From assembly GCF_030272615.1 (NCBI RefSeq), contig NC_081409.1:615088755-615152754 (forward strand): DNA of 64,000 bases, written 5' to 3'. Under the pieces are notes generated by a model, which made no database searches, was not told the DNA's origin, and saw nothing but the letters and a program-made list of their open reading frames with translations. Source of the DNA: Cryptomeria japonica. Taxonomy: Eukaryota; Streptophyta; Pinopsida; Cupressales; Cupressaceae. Both the position numbers and the translations under genes were made by a program. This document shows positions 23,386-33,950 of this stretch, piece by piece (the stretch's first letter is position 1; each line of letters opens with the position of its first letter).

Positions 23386-24085
23386 ATAGAGGCTACCGGA
23401 AGAGCAGCAGTGGTGGAAAAAAACCACACCAAATCAAACATTAAACCAGAAGATGGAGAACTATTGATGACGAGGAGAGCTTTGTGTCATACCGAAGGAG
23501 ATGAAGAGCCCTTGCAGAGGAAGAATTTGTTCAAGACTAGATGTAAGGTATCTGGTAAGTGTTGTAAAGTTGTTATTGATAGTGGTAGTTCAGATAATCT
23601 TGTTTCATAAGATATGGTGGATAAGTTGAAATTGGAGAGATTAATCACCCTAAGCCTTATCAAATAGCATGGATTCAGGATGAACATAAGTTGTTAGTAA
23701 GTGAACAATGTTTGGTGAAATTGAAAATTGGGAATTATCATGATGAAGTTTTGTGTGATATTATGCCTATGGATATTTGTCATATTTTGTTGAGTAGACC
23801 TTGATAGTTTGATAGACAGGCAATACATGATGGGAGGAAGAATACATACACTATTATGGAAAATGGGATGAAGCAAACCTTGTTACCTTTGGAGGAACCA
23901 TTGAAGAATGAACTTTGTATCAATGCCATAATCTATTTAGTAGATGGAAGGAAATTCATGGATGGATTGAGACATGAGAATGTGTGTTTTGCCTTAATTC
24001 CTAAGAAGACTTAGAGACCGGAACTAGAAGGAGAACACTCAAAAGAAATAAGAGATTTGCTGATGGATTGCCAGCTGTGAGACAT
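23386..24085 (+). pseudogene. Gypsy G protease and linker
   Basis: CCKVVIDSGSSDNLVS at about 23563-23610 carries the DSG triad of the retroviral-type aspartic protease. Downstream, in another frame, come PYQIAWI...HKLLVSEQCLVKLKIGNYHDEVLCDIMPMDICHILLSRP, the conserved second half of the protease fold. The first frame ends at a TAA at 23608; the rest is frame-shifted. Confidence 0.8.
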
Positions 24086-24093
24086 ATTAGTCA

Positions 24094-24985
24094 TTGCATG
24101 GACTTTTTCTCAGAGCTAGTTTGCCTAACAAAGCTACACACCGGTTAACACTGACAAAGAATGCAGAATTGAATAAACAAGTGCAAGAGCTGTTGAAGAA
24201 AGGTTTGATCAAGGAGAGTCTGAGCCCTTGTACAGTACCAACAATATTAGAACCTAAGAAGAATAAAGAGTGGAGAATGTGTACCGATTCAAGAGCAATA
24301 AACAATATCACAGTGAAATACTGGTTTCCTTTGCGTAGGATGGATGACATAATGGACTATTTGAGTGGAGAAAAATACTTTACAAAGATATATTTGAAGA
24401 GTGGATATCATCAAATCAAGATCAAAGATGGTGATGAGTGGAAGACAACATTTAAGACAAACGAAGGACTATATGAATGGTTGGCGATGCCTTTTGGATT
24501 CACTAATGCACTGATCACTTTCATGAGGTTGATGCATGAGGTATTGAAGAAATTATTGGTTAAGTTTTCTATTGTGTATTTGGATGACATTCTGAATTTT
24601 AGTAAAAGAAAAGAGGAGCATTTGATTCAGTTAAGACAAGTTTTTCAAAGGTTGAGGGAAGAAAAGTTGCTGATCAATATCAAGAAGTGTACTTTCATGA
24701 AGGATAAGATAGTCTATTTAGGATTTGTGATATCTGAGGATGGTTTGAAGATGGACCCTGAGAAAGTTAAAGCCATTGTTGAGTGGCCTACATCGAAAAG
24801 CATTGGGGAGGTGAGATCATTTCATGGATTGGCTAGTTTTTACTGAAAGTTTATCAAAAAATTCCAATTGAGTTTGTAACCCTATGACTAAGACCATGAG
24901 AGGAGATCAAAAGGAATTCAAGTGGATCACCAGAGCAAACAAAAGTTTTGAATTGTTGAAGTAGAAAGTGGCTGAGCAACCTGTG
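24094..24985 (+). pseudogene. Gypsy G reverse transcriptase, active-site Asp lost
   Basis: A long open stretch (24094-24846, 250 codons) spans most of the domain: NKQVQELLKKGLIKESLSPC, RMCTDSRAINNITVKYWFPLRRMDD, MPFGFTNALITFMRLMHEVL, YLDDILNFSK, FVISEDGLKMDPEKVKAIV and EVRSFHGLASFY. The YLDD pair of aspartates is intact. The earlier catalytic Asp of the usual KIDLKSGYHQ motif is tyrosine here (KIYLKSGYHQ, about 24388-24414), which removes metal binding. The start was not chosen at a real initiator, since this is an internal polyprotein domain. Confidence 0.9.
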
Positions 24986-25459
24986 TTAGCTTTACCAAAT
25001 TTCAATAAAGTATTTCAAGTGGATTATGATGCAAGTGGAACAACAGTAGGAGAAATCTTGAGTCAATAAGGGGGAGCAGTAGCCTATTTCAATGAGAAAT
25101 TGAATGATGCTCAAAAGAGATATTTAGTGTATGATCAGGAATTTTATGCCATATTTCAAGCCTTGAAGAAATGGAGACACTACTTGTTGCCTAAGGAGTT
25201 TGTGTTGTATACAGATCATCAAGCTTTGCAGTATTTGAATAGTCAGAGTAAGTTGAATCAGAGACATATGAGATGGGTATAATTCTTGCACAGTTATTTG
25301 TGTTAAAGCATAGAAGTGGAAAATCTAACAAAGTTGCCAATACATTGAGTAGGAGAAGGAATTTGCTGATAGAGATGAGAGTGATAGTATTAGGTTTTGA
25401 AGATTTGAAGACCTTATATGATAAAAACCCGGATTTTGCAGAACCTTGGAAAGCATGTA
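24986..25459 (+). pseudogene. Gypsy G RNase H
   Basis: VDYDASGTTVGEILSQ (near 25020-25066) provides the first catalytic Asp. [24 protein letters not shown] carries the Glu, and [11 protein letters not shown] the third acidic residue. A frameshift near 25275 precedes KHRSGKSNKVANTLSRR, the end of the domain. The catalytic residues are kept, but stops precede the domain. Confidence 0.85.
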
Positions 25460-26554
25460 GATAAATAGTTATGGTAGATAGAAGAAAATGGTTTGATTAG
25501 TTCATTCAAGATGGGATGTTATTCAGGGGAGTTTAGTTGTGCATACCTAAGAGCTCCATGAAAGAGAACTTGATAAAACAAAAACACAGTGGATGACTAG
25601 CCAAACATTTTGGCATTGAAAAAACAATTGCATTGGTGAGTGAGCAGTATTTTTGGCCCTAGATTCTTAAGGATGTTAAGAGATATGTGTAGAGTTGTAG
25701 AGTTTGTCAAGTTGCAAAGAGTAGTAGTCAGAATGTGAGACTTTATAAACCTTTGACAGTATCGGTAAAACCTTGGGTGGATATAAGCATTTTTTTTATA
25801 CTTGGATTGCCTAAGGCACTGAGAGGGAATGATTCTATATTTGTGGTAGTGGATAGATTTTTGAAGATGTCTCATTTCATACCATGTAAGAAGAAATCAG
25901 ATGCATTGCATGTAGCAGACCTATTTTTCAAGGAAGTGGTGAGATTGCATGGATTTCCTAAGAGCATAGTTTCAGGTAGAGACACTAAGTTTGTTGGCTT
26001 TTTTTGGAGAACACTTTGGAAGAAGATGAAGATAGATTTGAAGTTCAATTCTACTTTTCATCCAAAGACTGATGGACAAACATAAGTTGTTAACCGGAGT
26101 TTAGGAAATTTGTTGAGACGTTTAGTGGGAGATAAAACCGGAAGTTGGGATTTCATCCTTGCACAAGCAAAGTTTGCCTACAACAATTCAGTGAATAGAA
26201 GTACCAGAATTACACCATTTGAGATTGTTACCAGAGTGTACCCTAGAGGAATATCAAATTTGAGAGACATTAGCAGTGAAGACCAGAAGAGTTCAGAAGC
26301 AGAAGATTTTGCAGATCACATGGCAGCATTGCATATTTAGGTTAAACAACATTTGGAAGCCATAAACAAAAAATATAAGGAGAAGACAAATGAGAAGAGG
26401 AGACATAAGGAATTTGAAGTTGGTTTTGAAGTGATTGTATAGTTGAGAAAAGAGGGATTCTTGGTTGGAACTTATAATAAGTTGTAGTTGAAGAAGTTTG
26501 GACCCTGTAAGATTTTGAGAAAGTTCATTTCTGGAAATGCATATGAAGTGGAGC
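25460..26554 (+). pseudogene. Gypsy G integrase, N-terminal and core, DDE residues lost
   Basis: HFGIEKTIALVSEQYFWP and [11 protein letters not shown] form the HHCC-type zinc region. The core begins [15 protein letters not shown], where the usual catalytic Asp (MDF/LDF) is Phe. The second site reads [13 protein letters not shown], where SDRD has become SGRD. The third, HPKTDGQT, is followed by a stop exactly where the catalytic Glu should be (about 26083). Thus all three DDE residues are gone. The domain runs on through WDFILAQAKFAYNNSVNRSTRITPFEIV to GNAYEVEL, where Copia B interrupts. Confidence 0.85.
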
Positions 26555-27838
26555 TATTAGGATAACTGGTGAACAAATGAGAGGGGGGGTGAATCAGTTG
26601 TTAAAAAATTATAACTTTTAATCCACAATACAACCTTAAACAAATCAAATACCGGTAAAGCACATACAGATGCCGGTAGGGAAAGATACCAGTAAACAAT
26701 ACAACTTAACAATTAACCAGATAATAAATGCAAAGCAACCATACCACATAACACCGTGATTTGTATGTGGAAAACCCAGAAAGGGAAAAACCATGGTGGG
26801 AAGCCTACCCATAGTTAGATGATACTTTTGCAGAAAGTATGTGTTACAATGAGGCACTTGCACTTGCAGGAAGGCACACTGCCTAGAGCATATTTCTCAT
26901 TACAAAAGAGTCTCATTGACTACAAAGAGGCTACAACCATCTCAAGATAAATGGATATCAATCCAATAGAGTGAACTGTTAGAAATAGTATCTACCATGC
27001 CTGATTACACTCCCGGTTAAGCTTAATGCTGGAGGACTAAATCCTCTTCTGAATCCAAATAAATTACCAATGATCGACCAACACCTATGCCTGAATGATA
27101 TTATAATATTTGCACATTACATTCCTTGACCATGACCTTTCCATTAACCATGATTCTTTACAAAGAGTTTCTACCTCTTATTTTTACAAACCCTAAGGCC
27201 TAAACCGATTAGGTTAGCCACCTAAGAGTTATTACAGTAAGATCATTACATAATTCCATATTACAATGATATGCCATGTTGGCTTAAGACCAAAACAATA
27301 ATAACACATCAATAAATCATCTCAAGACATCTCAGTAATGTGTAGAGTACTTGTTAGCATGATACCGGTCCATAACCTAGATAGGTACTAGACCTATTCT
27401 GGGTCCACCACGCTAAAGCAATGTCTTCAAGAAGTTGAAGCATGATCAAAGGAGATCTTCAACATTCTGAAATCCATGAAGAAGCTGCACCAACACCAAC
27501 TATGCATCCTATCATGATTCCTTAATGAAAGCTCTGCCAGTAAAGCCTTAAACCAGTGCCGATAAGCGTTTACCAGAGTGTATGATAGCATCCGATTACC
27601 AAGCCAAAACCAACTGACCAAAACATTCTCATGGAGCATATAACACATGAAATCAAATATACTTCACTGATCCAAACATGTTGAAAGTGTTCAACATATA
27701 GTCTCTTCTGTCAGTAACATTAGATCTTCTACCGGTAACTAAAACTTGTCTACCGATAACCAACCATAACAACTAGTGTTGACATCAATGATAAAACATC
27801 AATGAAACACATAATCAATTCATCCATAATGCCAACAA
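26555..27838 (-). repeat. 3' LTR of Copia B (1284 bp)
   Basis: On the minus strand it starts TGTTGGCATTATGG at 27838 and ends CAGTTATCCTAATA at 26555 (terminal CA mutated). The GGAAAAACCATGGTGGGA block near 26788 is the complement of the TTTTTCCC U5 motif. Confidence 0.9.
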
Positions 27839-27854
27839 TCTTCCCCTTTGGCAT
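27839..27854 (-). other. Polypurine tract of Copia B
   Basis: The minus strand reads GCCAAAGGGGAAGAT directly before the 3' LTR. Confidence 0.8.
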
Positions 27855-28169
27855 TGATGGCAACACTAGATGTGAAAAACATCTAAGTACCAAGAAATGC
27901 CAAACAAGTCTCCCCTTGTGGAAGACAAGCAACAATCAATAGCTCTCCCCTTGTGAATGATATCTCTGTGAGGTTCTGAATGATTTTTCACATTACTATC
28001 ACTCCCCCTTGACATTAATGCCATAAATCTGAGAAAAATATCAAAGCAATGATATAAACCTCTAAATATCAAAGCTGACTACTCCCCCTGAGTAGTAGCA
28101 CCACTTATCAATGCCGAAATGAATAATGTCTCTGGTAATGCATACCAAACTGATGACAAGCTTCACCAA

Positions 28170-29586
28170 TCAAGTCTCTACTGGAGGGGCAGAAACCCCT
28201 AACCTGTCTCTGAAATAATCAAATGATTCCTTAGATAACAGTTTAGTGAATATGTCTGCAATATGTTCTTTAGTGTTCACATAAACCAATTTGACTTCCT
28301 TTGCTTCAACCTTATCCTTCAGAAAGTTATAATTTATTGAAATATGCTTATTCTTAGAGTGAAATACTGGATTCTTAGATATGTCAATAGCTATAGAGTT
28401 ATCACAATAGATAATTATCGGTTCACTACAATTTACCCTGATATCCTTCAACATTTTCTTTATTCACAAGATTTGAGTGCAATTAGTTGTTGCTACAACA
28501 TACTCAACTTCTGCAGTAGATAAAGAAATGCATTATTATTTTTTGCTGATCCATGAAACCAATTTCTTTCCAAGAAAGAAAGCTCCACCAGAAGTTCTCT
28601 TCTTGTCATCAGTATCACCTGCCCAGTCTAAGTCAGTATATGCACATAAAGTGAAATCATCATTTCTGGAATACCATAAACCATATTATGTTGTTCCTTG
28701 CAAATACCAGAATATCCTCTTTACTGCACATTCATGATTTTCTTTAGGATTACTTTGATATCTTGAAACAATACTTACTGCATTCATAATATCAAGTCTA
28801 GTCTGAGTTAGATATAATATACCACCAATTATAGACTTATACCTTGTCGGATTTACCGGTGTAGAAGTATCCTTGATAGATAATTTCTCACTTGTAGCCA
28901 TAGGAGTACTTACCGGTTTGGAATTCTCCATAGAAAATTTTTTCAACAATTCCCTCAGATACTTATTTTGTCAGATAAAGATGCCTTTGTCAGTTTGAGT
29001 AATCTGCAAACCTAAGAAAAAATTCATCTCACCAATCTTGGACATTTCAAATTCATTCTTCATGTTGTTAGCAAATTCCATGCACAATTTATCTTCTCCT
29101 GCAAAAATGATATCATTTAACAAAAACTTCAATAATCAGAATATCATTATCAGTGATCTTATAATATAGATTACTATTAGCACTACCTTTAGTAAAACCA
29201 AGCTTCAAAATATATTTATCCAACCTTGCATACGAAGCTCTAGGAGCCTGTTTCAATCCATATAGAGCTTTCTTCAATCTAAAAACCATATCTTTATCAT
29301 CTATTAGTGAAAATCCATCAGGTTTCTCAATGAAAACTTCTTCCTCAATCTCACCATTCAAAAATGCACATTTAACATCCATTTGATAAACCTTATAGTT
29401 CTTATAAGCTGCATAGGCAAAAAATAGTCTAACAGCTTGAATTCTAGCTACAGGTGCAAATGTCTCACCATAATCAATTCCTTCCATTTGAGAATATCCT
29501 TTACAAACCAATCTAGCCTTGTTCCTTATAACTTGACCATCCTCATACAATTTATTCCTAAAAACCCATTTAGTCCCAATAACATT
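28170..29586 (-). pseudogene. Copia B reverse transcriptase and RNase H
   Basis: The minus strand from 29550 reads RNKARLVCKGYSQMEGIDYGETFAPVARI, YQMDVKCAFLNGE, RLKKALYGLKQAPRASYARLDKYI and NSNLYYKITDND. The frame then slips near 29120-29135, exactly at the catalytic motif, so only a remnant VKxDDIIFAGE is seen. It resumes with KFSMENSKPVSTPM, RYKSIIGGILYLTQTRLDIM and, in 28170-28454, the RNase H end IIIYCDNSIAIDISKNPVFHSKNKHI and EHIADIFTKLL. It is one of the better preserved Copia pol regions in the window but carries several shifts. Confidence 0.9.
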
Positions 29587-30250
29587 CTAATTTTTAGGTC
29601 GGGAAACTAAAGACCAAGTTTCATTCTTCTCTATTTGATCTAATTCATCTTCCATAGCCTTTAACCAATGTTTATCATTACAAGCTTCAATAACAGTTGC
29701 CGGTTCAACTTGAGAAATAAGACATACCTCTTCATTTGCCAGTTTGCTTCTTGTGATAAATCCCTTGTTTCTATCTCCAATAATTTGATCTTCAGAATGA
29801 TTTAATCTTACATACCTTGTTGTCTTTTGAGCTTCAGGTTCACTGCTCTGATCATCAGTAATAGTTGAATTTTCTGATTGTGCCGGTGTAATTGTATCAA
29901 CTTTATGCACTGGTTGAGGCATTATCGGTTCAGTTATGATCATTTCCACTCCTGGTTCCCTGTCATATGATATAGCATGATTTATGTATTGTTCATCCAC
30001 TTTCACATTAGCACTCTCCACAATTTTCTGCAATCTTTTATTATAACATCTATATGCTTTTCTTTGAATTGAATAACCAAGAAATATCCCTTCATGACAT
30101 CTAGGATCAAACTTTCCAATTGAATCAAACCCTTTTGATATAGCATTTACTTCCAAAAATATTGAAATACTTAACAGTAGGTGTATGTCCAAACCATAGT
30201 TCATAAGGGGTCTTACCGGTATCTCCTTTGATGTAAACTCTATTGAATGT
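29587..30250 (-). pseudogene. Copia B integrase C-terminal part and linker
   Basis: A 205-codon open frame (29587-30204) holds VNAISKGFDSIGKFDPRCHEGIFLGY, YRCYNKRLQKIVESANVKVDE, YVRLNHSEDQIIGDRNKGFITR and NDKHWLKAMEDELDQIEKNETW. These are the hinge between integrase and reverse transcriptase in Copia polyproteins. A stop at 29587 separates it from the next domain. Confidence 0.85.
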
Positions 30251-30731
30251 GTAGACTGTTGTACTCACTACTTCTCTCTAGTAGATATGAGGCAATTTGG
30301 CTTCCATCATCATAGATCTAGCTGCATTCAAAATGGTTGTGTTCTTTCTTTCCACTACTCCATTTTGCTGAGGAGTCCTAGGTGCAGATAGCTGTCTCTT
30401 GATTCCATTTGTCTCACAACAATTGTTAAATTCATGAGAAGCAAACTCACCGCCATGATCTGATCTTAGACATTTGATTTTCAATCCAGTTTCTATTTCA
30501 ACCTTTGCTTTAAAGATCTTGAATTTCTCAAAAGCTTCAGACTTCTCCCTTAAAAAGTTACCCGCATCATTCTAGAATAGTCATCAATAATCAACATAAA
30601 ATACCTATCACCTTGAAAGCTTCTAGTCCTTGTTGGACCACATAAGTCAGTGTGAATCAAATCAAGTACATCATTAGATTTATCATGTATTCTCTTAAAA
30701 TAACTTTTGACTTGCTTACCCAATTGAAAAT
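30251..30731 (-). pseudogene. Copia B integrase core
   Basis: The minus strand reads QLGKQVKSYFKR, VLDLIHTDLCGPTRTRSFQGDRYFMLIIDDYSRM, IKCLRSDHGGEFASHEFN, SAPRTPQQNGVVERKN and MEAKLPHIYWREVVSTTVYTFNRV. The Asp of HTDL, the Asp of RSDHGGEF and the Glu of VVERKN are all present, so the catalytic triad is intact in sequence, unlike in Copia A, Copia C and Gypsy G. Frame changes occur near 30500. The N-terminal zinc region is missing because of the deletion at about 30732. Confidence 0.85.
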
Positions 30732-31097
30732 ACAATCAAGTTTAGAAATTTTGACAGTAGGATCACCTACATTCAAAGTTTGCAATTTGTCCCACATAAC
30801 CTTAGCCGATGATTTGTCAGTCAATCCCATAATCTGTTGATTAGTAAGTGCACACAAGAGGGCTTCTCTAGCTCTGTAATCATTTTTAATATTCTTATCC
30901 AGGTTTGTAGGAGTAGGAATGCTAGATGCTGGATCATAAGGTGTTTATCCTTTCTTAGTGATCTCCCAAATATCCTTCCCAAGACATCTAAGATGAGTCT
31001 CCATTTGAATTTTCCATATCCCATAATTTGTTCCATCAAGCTTAGGAATTTCTCTTTTGAAAATAGTTTCTGGTGGATTAAAAGTGTTAGTTGCCAT
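30732..31097 (-). pseudogene. Copia B gag, N-terminal fragment
   Basis: ATG at 31097 opens MATNTFNPPETIFKREIPKL followed by DGTNYGIWKIQMETHL, the canonical start of a Copia gag (UBN2-type). It continues through TNLDKNIKNDYRAREALLCAL, QIMGLTDKSSAKVMWDKLQTL and VKISKLDCI and then joins integrase sequence. The gag C-terminus and its zinc knuckle are absent. One in-frame stop lies near 30947. Confidence 0.85.
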
Positions 31098-31136
31098 AGG
31101 ATCTACCTCAAGCGGTTAATCTTTTGCAAAAGAGGA

Positions 31137-31153
31137 CCAAGGCTCTGAGACAA
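31137..31153 (-). other. Primer-binding site of Copia B
   Basis: The minus strand reads TTGTCTCAGAGCCTTGG two bases after the LTR end, a mutated initiator-Met tRNA complement (TGGTATCAGAGC). Confidence 0.75.
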
Positions 31154-31155
31154 TT

Positions 31156-32441
31156 TGTTAGGATAACCGGTGAACAACTGAGGGGGGGGGGGGTGAATAA
31201 GTTGTTAATAGATTATAACTTTTAATCCACAATACAACCTTAAACAAATCAAATACTGGTAAAGCACATACAGATGCCGGTAGGGAAAGATACTGGTAAA
31301 CAATACAACTTAACAATTAACCAGATAAACAATGCAAAGAAACCATACCACATAACACCATGATTTGTATGCGGAAAACTCGTAAAGGGAAAAACCATGG
31401 TGGGAGGCCTACCCACAGTCAGATGATACTTCTACAGAAATTATGTGTTACAATGAGGGGCCTGCACTTGAATGAAGGCACACTGCCTAGAGCGTAGTGC
31501 TCATTACAAAAAAGTCTCACTGACTATAGAGAGGCTACAACCATCTCAAGATAAATGGACAACAATCCAATAGAGTGAACTGTTAGAAATAGCATCTACC
31601 ATGCCTGATTACAGTCTCCGTTAAGCTCAATGCCAGAGGACTAAATCCTCTTCTAAATCCAATTCGTTCACCAATGATCAACCAACACCTATGCCTGAAT
31701 GATATTACAATATTCACACATTACATTCCTTGACCATGACCTTTCCATTAACCATGATTCTTTACAAAAAGTCTCTACCTCTTATTTATACAAACCCTCA
31801 AGCCTAACCTGATTAGGTCGCCCACCTAAGATATATTACAATAAGATCATTACATAATTCCATATTACAATGATATGCCATGTCAGCTTAAGACCAAAAC
31901 AATAATAACAAATCCATAAATCATCTTGAGACATCCCGATAACATGTAGATTACATGTTAGCATGATACCGGTCCATAACCTAGATAGGTACCGAACATA
32001 TTCCGGGTCCACCATGCCAAAGCAAAGTCTTCAAGCAGTTGAAGCATGATCAAAGAATATCTTCAACATCCTGAAATCCATGAAGAAGCTACACCAACAC
32101 CAACTATGCATCCTGTCATGATTCCTTAATGAAAGCTCTACTAGTAAAACCTTAAACTATTGTCGGTAAGGGTTTACTAGAGTGTATGATAACGTCTGAT
32201 TACCAAGCCAAAACCAACTAACGAAAACATGCTCATGAAGTATATAACACATGAAATCAAATATACTTCACTGATCCAAACATGTTGGAAGTGTCAAAAA
32301 AATAGTCTCTTCTGTCGGTAACACTAGATCTTCTATCGGTAACCAAAATTTGTCTGTCGGTAACCAACCATAACAACTAGTGTTGACATCAATGACAAAA
32401 CATGAATACAAAACATAATCAATTCATTCATAATGCCAACA
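31156..32441 (-). repeat. 5' LTR of Copia B (1286 bp)
   Basis: On the minus strand TGTTGGCATTATGAATG starts at 32441 and the end ACCGGTTATCCTAACA is at 31156. A run of about 13 G near 31180 corresponds to seven or so in the 3' LTR. Confidence 0.9.
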
Positions 32442-32446
32442 GGAGC

Positions 32447-32688
32447 TACCAGATAGTCTAAGTATTTCACCTATATTCAACATTGCAGATCTTCATGAGT
32501 ACCATGAACAAGAATTCAGTGAGGACAGTGTTGCAGAATTGGAGGAACAATTACCCTGGAAGGAACCAGATCAGATTGAAGAGATTTTGGATAGTAGGAT
32601 TGGGCGTAGTACCCAGAATAGTCAGTATAAGGAATATCTTGTGAAGTGGAAGGGCAGATCAGTTGAAGACTCATCTTGGATTTCTTAA
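32447..32688 (+). pseudogene. Gypsy G integrase C-terminus with chromodomain
   Basis: After the Copia B insertion the frame resumes as PDSLSISPIFNIADLHEY, followed by IEEILDSRIGRSTQNSQYKE and YLVKWKGRSVEDSSWIS, ending at TAA 32686-32688. This is a chromodomain: the start EEILDSR, the YLVKWKG strand and the final DSSW aromatic are in the expected places. In this Gypsy clade the chromodomain is thought to steer integration toward marked chromatin. The segment carries no stop, making it one of the cleanest parts of Gypsy G. Confidence 0.85.
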
Positions 32689-32764
32689 GCACAGGTAGAC
32701 CACCTTGGTTTCCCTTTGACCCCAACAAAGTGAGAGGCTCACTTTTTTATTAACCCCAGATGTC

Positions 32765-33544
32765 TAATATAGGAGCATCTCTGGTTCACAACAATCTTAC
32801 ATCAACCAAAAACATTTTCCTTTCTATTTTGTTTTCTGTTTGTAGTTTCAGTTTTCCTTTTTGTGTCCCAGTTTTGGCTCACTAGATCCTATGGAGTTGG
32901 ATTCTACTTGAAGACTTGATCATCTTTCTTTGTTTTAGATCGCATTGTATTTAGATCACTTTCCCGCAAGATATTGCTACCGGTTTCCATGATAGTTTCT
33001 TGTTACCAGTTGTTCATTTGTTACCGGTTGCTTGAGACCTATTTTGGTGATCTATCAGAACCCATTCTGAAGCTTGTGGAGCCCTGGGCGTTGATTTTTA
33101 TGTTCCTTTTTGTGTGGCCGACCTTCTACATTTCATCATTTGTATTTTTTGGAGGAATCTCTTGGCGAAGGCCAACCTTGTTATTTTCATCTTAGGTCTT
33201 GTTCTTCGGGTTTTGATCCCTTTTGGGCTGACTGAATCCCTTGGATCGATATATATATTTGTAATTATTCTTTAGAATGTAATCAATCAGAGAATCAAGT
33301 AGCTAGACTGTGCATAGAAGATATATATTTCAATTCAAGGTCCGGATTGTGACCTATTCTACCAGGCCTATGTGCCAGCATGTTGTAACCCAGTTGTTAC
33401 CGGTCGGGTGTAATCAAATTTCATGCAATAAAATTATCTGTTCTACATTGCCTCCATCATATCTTTGTGTTTCTGTTGTGTTTACTCTTGCTGACCGGTA
33501 CAGATTGATCTCTTTGAGGTCCCTCCTCACTGGTTACTGCTTCA
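32765..33544 (+). repeat. 3' LTR of Gypsy G (780 bp)
   Basis: Homologous to 21474-22247, with substitutions, a short tandem difference near 33005-33025 (GTTACC(A/G)GTTG phrase duplicated) and a shorter TA run. It is followed by ATTAT. No clear purine tract is visible just before it, which fits decay. Confidence 0.8.
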
Positions 33545-33950
33545 ATTATCATGATTTATAGCCATAAACATCATTTCATCATTTGAGTCATCACAATGTT
33601 CTTCATATGAGTAACTCCTTTTTGGAATATAAACTTATTTTAGGTCTACCCCATTTTCTTTTATCATCTGCTTTATTAATGTTATCTTTGTTGAATGTAT
33701 ACCTAGATGCATAGTGACCAATTCTTCCATACCTAAAGCATTTGAAATGTAACTTACATTTATACTTGTTGGAGTGTCTCTCCATTCCTTGCATCCAAGA
33801 CTTGTTGCTTTGAATTTTACTTGAATATGTTTGACTAATTATGTGTGGTTTATTTTGTTGCTTTGTGTTTATGGATACATTCACGCGATTCATGTTATTG
33901 GACAAATTTATGCTCATATGTTTTTGGATACATGATTACCGTCATATTTA
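33545..33950 (-). pseudogene. Copia A gag C-terminal part
   Basis: The minus-strand ORF 33603-33917 ends with YKCKLHFKCFRYGRIGHYAS followed by RY, a zinc knuckle whose second and last cysteines are both Tyr. An acidic stretch HCDDSNDEMMFMAINHD (33555-33600) leads directly into the part of Copia A at 21473. Upstream of 33917 the similarity fades and I cannot place the gag start. Confidence 0.7.

Larger units (their letters stand above)
26555..32441 (-). mobile_element. Copia B: deleted Copia element with perfect GGAGC target duplication
   Basis: The LTRs at 26555-27838 and 31156-32441 are clearly homologous throughout, by eye roughly 7% different over a sampled 250 bases. GGAGC flanks both ends (26550-26554 and 32442-32446). 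It is inserted in Gypsy G between the integrase core and the chromodomain, in the opposite orientation. The interior has primer site, gag start, integrase, reverse transcriptase, RNase H and purine tract, but the rest of gag, the protease and the front of the integrase are deleted. It is 5887 bp long. Confidence 0.9.
21474..33544 (+). mobile_element. Gypsy G: chromodomain-bearing Ty3/Gypsy element (chromovirus) with ATTAT target duplication
   Basis: The LTRs at 21474-22247 and 32765-33544 are homologous along their length. Between them lie a primer site, gag, protease, reverse transcriptase, RNase H, integrase and a C-terminal chromodomain in Gypsy order, interrupted by Copia B (26555-32441). 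ATTAT is found at 21469-21473 and 33545-33549, and joining them restores the Copia A frame. The terminal TG is mutated in both LTRs (TC and TA). Without Copia B the element is about 6.2 kb, normal for a chromovirus. It is inactive. Confidence 0.85.
4769..33950 (-). mobile_element. Copia A: old LTR retrotransposon split by several insertions
   Basis: Reading the minus strand from high to low coordinates gives gag zinc knuckle (33.7 kb), protease-like DNG (21.3 kb), integrase (20.6-21.2 kb), reverse transcriptase N-part (20.0-20.4 kb), reverse transcriptase C-part and RNase H (9.0-10.3 kb), purine tract (8725) and 3' LTR (4769-8724). These pieces join in sensible order once Gypsy G (21474-33544) and Copia C (10344-19974) are removed. 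At both joins the amino-acid homology continues across the restored target site. No 5' LTR or primer site could be found beyond about 33950, so the 5' end is lost or unrecognisable. It is the host of most insertions in the left half and thus the oldest element there. Confidence 0.75.
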
